IMG/VR virus record: IMGVR_UViG_3300036832_000201
Coordinates: 1-20,687 of that record
Direction: 5' to 3' (one strand)
Origin: a virus
DNA: 20,687 nucleotides
Position 1 is the first letter of the stretch. Every line of letters starts with the position of its first letter. This document shows positions 14,187 through 20,687 of the stretch, one piece after another. Position numbers and translations under genes: made by a program. The notes beneath the pieces were generated by a model that saw only the letters and a list, made by a program, of their open reading frames with translations, was not told where the DNA came from and ran no database searches.

Positions 14187-16507
14187 TGCCCACTGAGCTA
14201 CAAGAGCTACAGCTTCGCGTCTCGTTGATCAACGAGGCGTCCGAGGGTGTGGCCAAGCTCAAGGAGCAGCTCGGTCAAATCTCTGGGACCTCCGGCAAGC
14301 GGGCTATGGACAAGCTCAAGGAGGAGCAGGCCGAGCTGGCGAAGCAAGTCAAGGAGCTGGGTGAGCTCGTTACCGGTGGTAGCGAGGCCATGCTGGGTTA
14401 CATCGGCAAGTTCGGCGCTGCCGGTATAGCCATGTCCGGGTTCGCCACGACCCTCTTGGTCGGGCTCGGGAGCCTGAAGGAGTGGTCGGACAGGGTCGTT
14501 GACTTGACCAATAAGGCCAAGGTCATCGGCATGCACCCGGCCGAACTGAAGAGCATCATCGAGCAGTATGAGCGGCTTGGTGTCTCTGCCGGAGTTGTCG
14601 AGCAGAGCATGGCTGGTTTCTCCACCACGATCGCGGAGATCAACCGGATCGGTGGCCACAAGCGGATGGAGATGGTCGAGGCCGCTGGTCAGTTCGGCGA
14701 GGTGATGGAGAAGGGCATCGAGCGTGTGGAGGCCCAGACCGATTGGGCCAGCAAGCTCGACCAAGTTTTGATCCAGGCCCAGAACGTCTACGACAACAGG
14801 CTCGCTGAGACCAAGGGCAACATCTCCGACGCGACCAAGAGTGAGAACGACTTCCTGAAGCTGTGGGGTCTCGATCCCTCGGTCAAGGTGCTCAAGGGCA
14901 TCCAGAGGGTCTCGGAGGAAGAGAAGAAGCGACAAGAGGAGCGATCCAGATTAACGGCCGACTATAAGAAGCAGGTCACCGTTCTCAGTCAAGAGCTTGA
15001 GAGTTGGGGTGACGACATCAAGACCAGCATGTTGGCCGCGGACGGGACGATCGTCACCGGTCTGAAGATGTCCATCGAGTTGGTCAAGCTGCTCCACGAG
15101 GAGTGGAATAAGCCGTGGATGGGTGCGGCAGGTCGTACGCTGAGGTCCCTGATCACCAGAGGCGTGGGTCTGACGGCGATCGATCTGGTCAAGGCCGCGT
15201 TCGGTTTCCACAATGAGATCACCGATGATCCTGGCACCACATTCAGCCAGAGGTTCGGCCAGTCCCAAGCTCCCCACGCTCAGACCGACTTTGCGGAGAA
15301 GCTCAAGAAGCTAGGATTGGAGCGGTCGCCTCAGAACGATTACTCGCAGCCGGCTCACTTGCTCTCCGGCCCAGTGGGTGAGACCACCGGGAGCGATCAA
15401 ATCCCCGGCATCGGTAAGGGCTGGGAGTGGATGCGAAGGTCGGAGAACATAGAGGACCGCAGGCAAATCGATGAGACCATGGTCCAGGGTGATGAGTACA
15501 TCAAGTACATCCAGGCCAACACCGCGGAGACTAAGAGGCTGAATGATAACTTCCGGCTGCTCGATCGTGGCGAGGCTGTCCTGAGAGGTCTCGGAGGTCT
15601 CCCTGGGTTCGAGAGTGGGAAGAACGTCACAGGTGGAACGTATGGAGGAGGTGGGGCGAGTGGCAGTTGGGCCGCGCCATCACCGTCTGCTCCGAACGGC
15701 AGTTCAGTTGGTGGCGGAGACGGCAAAGGTGGTGGCGATAGCAATCCCTCCTCGGGGAAGGGTGGTGGATCGAGCTCTGAGCCAAGCTCCAGTCCGGTAG
15801 AGCAGTCCAACCCGGCCAATGCTCAGACCTCCGTTCCGCAGAGGTTCGTTTCCGATCTAACGGCCATGACCTTGGCCGGCGCCAAGCCGCACAACATCCA
15901 CGCCTACATGCTCCAGCACGGGATCAATCTCAGTGAGGCCACTTGCGGTCAGTTCATGTCCTCCGTGGTCAAGGAGCATGGCGGCATTCCACCGAAGAAC
16001 CCAGCTGTCGCTTCGAACTGGAATAAGTTCGGTGGTGCGGAAGGTGCCGGATACTCCAATGATCCGAATGCGATCAACATCGCGGTCAAGCAGGGCGCCA
16101 GCGTAGGGTCCACCGGCTCTCATGTCACGTCGGCAGTTCCGATCACGGATGCCAGTGGAAAGATCACAGGGTACAGAGGCGTTGGTGTCAATCAAGGCAA
16201 GCAGGGTGTGGCCGGTGTGGGTCAGTACGGCCGGGACGTCATCTCCAGCATCCCGTTGCGGATAGGCACGAGGCCGGGTGAGTATCAAATTCGCCATCAG
16301 ATCGTAACGCCAGCTGCCGATACGGCTAGCGACGATCGTAAGACCATTGATCAGGCTTCTACGGACAAGGCGGTCAGGACCGTGAAGGTGGAGACCGGAG
16401 GCAAGCTGACCGCGGACGTGAATGCCCCGGCTGGTGCGGAGGTCAAGGTCGAGGGTGGCGGCGCGTTCAGCAAGACCGAAACAAATAGAACGATGCCGTT
16501 GCAATAA
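14186..16507 (+). CDS. Tape-measure protein 1 with NlpC/P60-like domain
   Basis: A 773-residue protein from ATG 14186 in a TGATG overlap. Residues 1-305 are helical, with a hydrophobic segment at about 70-97 and long charged helices, as in tape-measure proteins that set tail length and leave with the DNA. Residues 480-550 are a Gly/Ser/Pro-rich linker. Residues 570-700 look like a papain-like NlpC/P60 or CHAP-type domain: Cys587 in EATCGQF and His646 in GSTGSHVTS are the likely catalytic pair, suggesting peptidoglycan cutting during entry. Residues 727-773 (TVKVETGGKLTADV) match the tail of the next gene. The first 305 residues align without a gap to the next protein. It stops at TAA overlapping the next ATG. 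Confidence 0.8.
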   Translation: MPTELQELQLRVSLINEASEGVAKLKEQLGQISGTSGKRAMDKLKEEQAELAKQVKELGELVTGGSEAMLGYIGKFGAAGIAMSGFATTLLVGLGSLKEWSDRVVDLTNKAKVIGMHPAELKSIIEQYERLGVSAGVVEQSMAGFSTTIAEINRIGGHKRMEMVEAAGQFGEVMEKGIERVEAQTDWASKLDQVLIQAQNVYDNRLAETKGNISDATKSENDFLKLWGLDPSVKVLKGIQRVSEEEKKRQEERSRLTADYKKQVTVLSQELESWGDDIKTSMLAADGTIVTGLKMSIELVKLLHEEWNKPWMGAAGRTLRSLITRGVGLTAIDLVKAAFGFHNEITDDPGTTFSQRFGQSQAPHAQTDFAEKLKKLGLERSPQNDYSQPAHLLSGPVGETTGSDQIPGIGKGWEWMRRSENIEDRRQIDETMVQGDEYIKYIQANTAETKRLNDNFRLLDRGEAVLRGLGGLPGFESGKNVTGGTYGGGGASGSWAAPSPSAPNGSSVGGGDGKGGGDSNPSSGKGGGSSSEPSSSPVEQSNPANAQTSVPQRFVSDLTAMTLAGAKPHNIHAYMLQHGINLSEATCGQFMSSVVKEHGGIPPKNPAVASNWNKFGGAEGAGYSNDPNAINIAVKQGASVGSTGSHVTSAVPITDASGKITGYRGVGVNQGKQGVAGVGQYGRDVISSIPLRIGTRPGEYQIRHQIVTPAADTASDDRKTIDQASTDKAVRTVKVETGGKLTADVNAPAGAEVKVEGGGAFSKTETNRTMPLQ

Positions 16508-18945
16508 TGCCAACCGAGATTGAAGAACTAAGGCTAGTCATTACGCTAACCGACAACGCGTCGGGAGCGATAGCCGCGATCCGCCAGCAGTACGCCGGTT
16601 TGAGCAGCGGTGCGACCCAGGGTCACGTTGAGAGGTTCAAGCGAAGCCACAACGAGCTGGCCAAACAGATCAAGGAGATGCAAGAGCTGGTGCTTGGCGG
16701 CGAGAAGGCCATGCTCGGCTTCGTCGGCAAGTTCGGTATAGCAGGGGCAGCGGTCGCCGCATTCGGAACGGTACTGGCCGAGGGCATCAAGGGTCTCAAT
16801 GAGTTCTCCACCAAGCTGGTGGAGCTCAACAACAAGGCCAAGGTGATCGGTGTCCACCCGGCCGTGCTTAAGAGTATTGAGGAGCAGCTGGCCCAGATCG
16901 GAGTTGGAGCTGATCAGGCCGATGCTAACGTAGCGAGGTTCAACGAAGCCTATGCGAAGATGGGCCGAGTGGGCAGCGCCGAGCACTTCAAGCTCGTCCA
17001 GGATGCCGGCCACTACGGTCGCGAGATGGAGGCTGGTATCCAGACCATCCTCCACCAGCGGACGGAGGTCGCGAGGATCAACGAGGTTCTGGCCCAGGCC
17101 CAGAACGTCTACAACAACAGGCTGAAGGAGACCAATGGCAACATCGCCGATGCGACCGACTTCACCAAGCAGTTCATGGCCGCATGGGGGATCGATCCGA
17201 CATTCGCGTTGATCCAGCATCTGCATGAGGTCAGCGACGAGGAGAAGAAGGTGATCACGGAGCGGTCTAAGGCGACCGCCGAATACTACAAGCAGACCAC
17301 TATTCTGAAGCAGGAGTGGGATGACTGGATGGACGACATCAAGACCTCCGCGCTGGCGCCGGATGGTTTGATCGTTCAAGGTCTCCAGGAGATCATCCGG
17401 CTGGTCAAGTTCCTGCACAACGTCAACGAACCTCTGAAGCCTGGTCAGCGCTCGAAGAGTTGGGATGACATCGGAGAGGCTTGGCACAAGGCTAGCGAGA
17501 CTGACAAGCAGAAGGAGGAGGAGCGGAAGAAGCGACAAGAGACCCCGCTGACTGAGAATGCCCTGAAGAAGTTTGGTCAAAAGAGCTTGGCTGATCAGCT
17601 TGGGCTCGGTAACATCCCGGACGTTGAGGGCAAGCCTGGTCAGCAACCGGCGGTTGGAGGTGCTGCCCATCTGCTCTCGTCGATGGGAGACACCACCGAA
17701 AACCACACCGATATCATGCGGGACAACACCGGTCAGCTCAAGAGGCTGAACGATTATCTCGCAGCGGAGCAACTCGGTATCAGACCAGGAGAAGCTGGTG
17801 GGCCAGGTGGCGGCGGTGGGATAGCTACTCAGGGCACTGTGCCCCAGAGCATGGGACCCACACCGACGACCACAGAGGCTCCGTCGGAGGCTGGGCCCTC
17901 CTCCTCCACCACCTCCACCGCGGCTCCCACGACCGCGCCCAGTCAGGCTTCCACGGTGCCCACGTCCGTCTCCACTGGGCCGGCGACCTCCGGGCCGGCT
18001 CCGTCAAGACCGGGTGGTGGCTCAGCTCCTCTGAACGCACCCGACCTTGATACGTTCACCAAGGGCACGAGGGCCAGGGGAGCGATCGGTGCTTCAACTC
18101 CAGAGGCGACTGCTGCCAGCATGGCCCAAAAGTTCGGAGAGGGGACCGGTGGTGGTGGCACCGACGCAGTTCAGGGCGAAGGAGCCGCAGCCCTGTTGGC
18201 CAGGAAGCGAGCTGGGTTTAAGGAGGAGCTCAAGGACCCGGAGACCCGCAAACTGCTCGGCGCCGTGATCAGCTCCGAGAACGTGGGAGCTGGCTCGGCC
18301 GTCGCAGAGAGCTTGATGAACCGTACCGAGTTGGTCAACGCCTCTCGCGCCAGGAGAGGATTGAAGCCACTCTCGCTCAAGCAGATGATGGGCACCTACG
18401 GTCATAGCTTCTATGGTCCGATCAAGCACGGATACATCGGAGAACACCTCCAGAAGATGAACGACCCGAAGTACGCTGCGGAGATGAATAAGCGGATCGA
18501 TGCAGCGCTAGGTGGTGCCAATACGATCAAGAGCTACACGGATCAGGGCAGCAAGGGTGATCCTAACTACGAGGCTGGTGGGATCGGCGTCAATATCAAC
18601 AAGGAGCGGTTCAACGACTGGGGTTATCCTGGCTCGGTGGAGTGGAGGAAGGCGAGACAAGCTGAGCTCGAGAAGGCCGACGCGACCGCCGACCCAAAGA
18701 TGGCCGCAGCCGCAGCAGCTGATCGAGCTACGGTCGATCGCAAGTCCATCAAGACCGTGAAGGTGGATGCGACCGGCAGTGTGAAGGTGAATATCGCTGA
18801 CGCTGGAGGCGACGCTACGCTAGGCAGTCAGAAGCTGTTCAAATCGACCACGCCAGAGCGCAGCACCCAGATGGTAGCGGCGGAGAGTGGACCGAAGGCT
18901 GACGCCCCGGCCACGTTCAAGGAGAGATTTGAGGCAGCCAACTGA
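16507..18945 (+). CDS. Tape-measure paralog 2 with lysozyme/SleB-like domain
   Basis: An 812-residue protein from ATG 16507 in a TAATG overlap. Residues 1-305 align to tape-measure 1 with no gaps and about 45% identity by hand count, including KAKVIG at 111-115, QAQNVY at 197-202 and DDIKTS at 276-281. A Pro/Ser/Thr/Gly-rich linker covers about 425-515. The C-terminal enzyme-like domain differs from its neighbour: LLGAVISSENVGAGSAVAESLMNRT (583-607), where Glu591 is the candidate acid, then SLKQMM, GHSFYGPIKHGYIG and a GGIGVNINKERFNDWG segment, resembling lysozyme-superfamily or SleB-type wall hydrolases. The final TVKVDATGSVKVNI tail (750-763) is again shared. So the two genes share both ends but carry different wall-active modules. 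Both are likely tail-tube internal proteins. Confidence 0.8.
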   Translation: MPTEIEELRLVITLTDNASGAIAAIRQQYAGLSSGATQGHVERFKRSHNELAKQIKEMQELVLGGEKAMLGFVGKFGIAGAAVAAFGTVLAEGIKGLNEFSTKLVELNNKAKVIGVHPAVLKSIEEQLAQIGVGADQADANVARFNEAYAKMGRVGSAEHFKLVQDAGHYGREMEAGIQTILHQRTEVARINEVLAQAQNVYNNRLKETNGNIADATDFTKQFMAAWGIDPTFALIQHLHEVSDEEKKVITERSKATAEYYKQTTILKQEWDDWMDDIKTSALAPDGLIVQGLQEIIRLVKFLHNVNEPLKPGQRSKSWDDIGEAWHKASETDKQKEEERKKRQETPLTENALKKFGQKSLADQLGLGNIPDVEGKPGQQPAVGGAAHLLSSMGDTTENHTDIMRDNTGQLKRLNDYLAAEQLGIRPGEAGGPGGGGGIATQGTVPQSMGPTPTTTEAPSEAGPSSSTTSTAAPTTAPSQASTVPTSVSTGPATSGPAPSRPGGGSAPLNAPDLDTFTKGTRARGAIGASTPEATAASMAQKFGEGTGGGGTDAVQGEGAAALLARKRAGFKEELKDPETRKLLGAVISSENVGAGSAVAESLMNRTELVNASRARRGLKPLSLKQMMGTYGHSFYGPIKHGYIGEHLQKMNDPKYAAEMNKRIDAALGGANTIKSYTDQGSKGDPNYEAGGIGVNINKERFNDWGYPGSVEWRKARQAELEKADATADPKMAAAAAADRATVDRKSIKTVKVDATGSVKVNIADAGGDATLGSQKLFKSTTPERSTQMVAAESGPKADAPATFKERFEAAN

Positions 18946-19553
18946 TGACTACGATTAAGGACATCCACCTTCCGTTCAGAGACGATTGGGTCACTGCGTC
19001 ATTTCGCAGCGCTCCGTTCTTCTGTGAGGCGAATAGTAGGGACAGCGGTCGCAGGACTGTGGAGCATGAGTTTCCCAAGAAGGAGCTTCCGTACGCAGAG
19101 GACATGGGCAGGAGAGCGAAGCAGTTCACGGTCAGAGCGTACTGCATCACCCACCCCTTCACTATGGAGGGTCCTTTCCTGGACGGGCTGTACAACGTGG
19201 ATTATCGGATCACCAGAGACGCGTTGATCACAGCGCTTGAGCAACCAGGTCCAGGCACGCTGATCTTCTCCACGCGGCCGTCCGAGAACGTTGTGGTCAC
19301 CAGATATCGATTGACTGAGGAGGAGAAGTTCGGAGGTTACTGCACGTTCGATATTGAGTTCGCGGAGTTCGGTCTGCCGCCTCAGTACCTCACGCCCTCG
19401 CAGAACACGAACACCGTGCTCAATTCTGCCGCCGATACCTTGAGAGCTCAGACCCAGGCGGGCATGGCCGGGCCTGACCCACCGGCGGAGAACGCTACGT
19501 TCCAAGACAGGTTCGGAAATTGGGGCAATCAAAAGAGTATGTTGGTGAGATAG
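18945..19553 (+). CDS. gpN-like DNA-circularisation protein, N-terminal part
   Basis: A 202-residue protein from ATG 18945, overlapping the previous stop (TGATG). The start with LPFRDDWVTASFRSAPFFCEAN and RRTVEHEFPKKELPYAEDMGR is the signature of the DNA_circ_N domain of Mu gpN-type proteins, needed for tail/baseplate assembly and once linked to DNA circularisation. The family is usually 400 residues or more; here translation ends at TAG 19551-19553 after the N-terminal domain and a short linker. The next gene starts on the following base in the same frame and holds what looks like the missing C-terminal part. Confidence 0.8.
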   Translation: MTTIKDIHLPFRDDWVTASFRSAPFFCEANSRDSGRRTVEHEFPKKELPYAEDMGRRAKQFTVRAYCITHPFTMEGPFLDGLYNVDYRITRDALITALEQPGPGTLIFSTRPSENVVVTRYRLTEEEKFGGYCTFDIEFAEFGLPPQYLTPSQNTNTVLNSAADTLRAQTQAGMAGPDPPAENATFQDRFGNWGNQKSMLVR

Positions 19554-20222
19554 ATGGAAAAGCCGGACGCAATAGAAGCCGAGGGCATCGTGATCAGATT
19601 GCTGGCCAATCTGCTCGGGTGCATCCAGGACAAGCAGGACGCAGGCATCCAAGCCAAGGTGGTGATCGGATGGGTGGCGGCCAATGCGCGGATGCTGCTC
19701 TACTATGATCAGATCGGAGCACCGCTGGACTTGTGCTTCGACCTCGTGCGACAGGCCGGGTGCGACCTCCCGCACATGGATGAGGTCCGCATCCTGCTGG
19801 ACGTGGAGACCCCGCAGACGCTCGGGGCAACCATGATCAGGGACCGCTCCATCAACTTCGCCCTGTGCCAAGAGGGCAAGATCATCTCCAACATGACGTT
19901 CGTCAGCAGGCAGGACGTCGACGATCTGATCTACGCGATCCAGGCGCCGTTCAACAAGGCCGAGGAGATCGCCGCCGACACCATGGACCCGATGGACTAT
20001 CAGGGCATCATTGAGCTTCGTGCAGCGATCGTCAACTACCTCGTTCAGACCAGCCGGCCCCTGCCCAGCATGTTGCAGTATCAATTCGCTAGACCTCTCC
20101 CGTCCCTGGTCATCTCCCATCGGCTCTATGGAGACGCAAGTCGATACGATGAGATACGAGCCGAGAACAAGATCGTCCATCCTGCGTTCTGCCCGGCCAC
20201 CGGCCAGGCGCTCTCGGCGTGA
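19554..20222 (+). CDS. gpN-like protein, C-terminal part
   Basis: A 222-residue protein whose ATG 19554 follows directly on the TAG of the previous gene, in the same reading frame. The C-terminal third, with RAAIVNYLVQTSRPLPSMLQY and LPSLVISHRLYGDASRYDEI ending in HPAFCPATGQALSA, is the conserved end of Mu gpN-type proteins (typically RPLP, then LAHRLYGD and a HP-x-F-x-P end). Reading through the TAG would give a 425-residue protein of normal family length. A GGTGAG at 19544-19549 gives it its own possible ribosome binding site, so independent translation and assembly of two subunits is equally possible. Three-quarters of the N-terminal half is helical. Confidence 0.75.
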   Translation: MEKPDAIEAEGIVIRLLANLLGCIQDKQDAGIQAKVVIGWVAANARMLLYYDQIGAPLDLCFDLVRQAGCDLPHMDEVRILLDVETPQTLGATMIRDRSINFALCQEGKIISNMTFVSRQDVDDLIYAIQAPFNKAEEIAADTMDPMDYQGIIELRAAIVNYLVQTSRPLPSMLQYQFARPLPSLVISHRLYGDASRYDEIRAENKIVHPAFCPATGQALSA

Positions 20223-20229
20223 GGGATGA

Positions 20230-20687
20230 ATGGCTCAGGACGGCAGGCTGTATGTCTCACCCAACCGCACTCCGAGCCAGCAGGAGCCGGCCGGCAATGC
20301 GTATTCGATACCGCAGCGGCCGGCCAACTCCAGAGTACCGTACGAGCAGGCCACGCTGATCGTCAACGGGGTCAACTTCGAGGACTGGGAGACTATCTTC
20401 GTTCAGCTCCGCTGGCATGACAGTTGGTCCTACTTCCGGTTCACCAGCGTGGAGCGAGACACTCCGACTGGTCCTGGGGGTCAGTACCGTACCCACTTCT
20501 ACGCCCAATTCATGCCCGGCAACGTCGCTCAGATCAATCTTGGTGGAGTGGATGTGCTGCGTGGATACATAGAGACCAGGCAAGTCTCCTATGATGCGAC
20601 CCAACACGGCATCGAGCTCCAGGGCAAGAGCTGGACGGCTCCGATAGCCAGGAGCAGCGTCAATACCAAGAGCGGCAGCTTCGATGG
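20230..20687 (+). CDS. gpP-like baseplate hub protein (3' partial)
   Basis: The frame from ATG 20230 stays open to the window end, about 152 residues, with GAGGGA at 20221-20226 as ribosome binding site. After a Pro/Gln-rich lead of some 38 residues comes ATLIVNGVNFEDWETIFVQLRWHD, then beta-strand segments with VDVLRGYIETRQVSYDATQHGIELQGKSW. The YIE-xx-(Q/S) strand followed by GIELQGKSWTAPIARSSV is the pattern of Mu gpP (gp44)-type hub proteins, where a similar G-(K/R)-S-(R/W)-T-A-x-(L/I) turn occurs. Its place directly after gpN matches the Mu order. The remaining C-terminal part lies outside the window. Confidence 0.75.
   Translation, partial: MAQDGRLYVSPNRTPSQQEPAGNAYSIPQRPANSRVPYEQATLIVNGVNFEDWETIFVQLRWHDSWSYFRFTSVERDTPTGPGGQYRTHFYAQFMPGNVAQINLGGVDVLRGYIETRQVSYDATQHGIELQGKSWTAPIARSSVNTKSGSFD

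Noticed and set aside
19551-19553. Stop-codon reassignment of TAG throughout the phage
   Set aside because: TAG ends capsid B, the terminator and the tube gene at natural C termini, so TAG is used as a real stop.
18999-20180. Reverse-strand frame of 393 codons across both gpN parts
   Set aside because: The + strand carries recognisable gpN motifs in both parts; the reverse product shows no motif.
20226-20420. Small + strand frame starting at ATG 20226
   Set aside because: It is out of frame with the longer gpP-like gene from 20230, which carries family motifs and stays open to the window end.

Overview
The window is one strand-coherent late (virion) module of a tailed dsDNA phage or prophage. 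Every convincing gene lies on the + strand. Genes are packed with TGATG, ATGA or TAATG overlaps or short gaps carrying AGGAG-like ribosome binding sites. No tRNA, integrase, replication, lysis cassette or cellular housekeeping gene is visible. The head genes are of HK97 type (portal, S78 prohead protease, HK97-fold capsids). The tail genes follow the order of Mu-type contractile tails (DUF2635-like small protein, sheath, tube, frameshifted chaperone, tape measure, gpN/DNA-circularisation, gpP). The DNA is GC-rich. The five-base palindrome GANTC, the target of the alphaproteobacterial CcrM methylase and of HinfI-type restriction, is apparently absent from all 20.7 kb, while GATC is very common. 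With the general look of the proteins, this points to an alphaproteobacterial host, but that is inference.

Layout. 1-589: end of a Pro/Gly-rich repeat protein. 590-693: structured leader. 694-1749: stand-alone HK97-fold capsid paralog (capsid A). 1757-3492: a GT9-like TPR glycosyltransferase overlapping a SAM methyltransferase. 3507-3845: small beta-rich protein, possibly decoration. 3857-5974: protease-scaffold-capsid fusion (capsid B), with a possible internal start. 5975-6096: hairpin-rich spacer. 6097-6408: small hydrophilic protein. 6414-7862: portal. 7783-9180: collagen-like fibre protein. 9173-11194: head-tail connector, stopper and terminator set. 11197-13505: DUF2635-like protein, sheath and tube. 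13513-14186: tail assembly chaperone with a T TTT TTA -1 frameshift. 14186-18945: two tandem paralogous tape-measure proteins with different C-terminal wall-degrading domains. 18945-20222: gpN-like protein split in two by an in-frame TAG-ATG. 20230-20687: start of a gpP-like baseplate protein that runs off the window.

How it fits together. The portal, connector and stopper genes join an HK97-type head to a Mu-type contractile tail. The chaperone and its frameshifted form would load tape measure into the growing tail tube, which the sheath surrounds. The gpN and gpP genes start the baseplate. The unusual features are duplicated structural genes (two capsids, two tape measures), sugar- and methyl-transfer enzymes placed between the capsid genes, and two extended repeat proteins (HPI-repeat and collagen-like) that are candidates for virion surface decoration.
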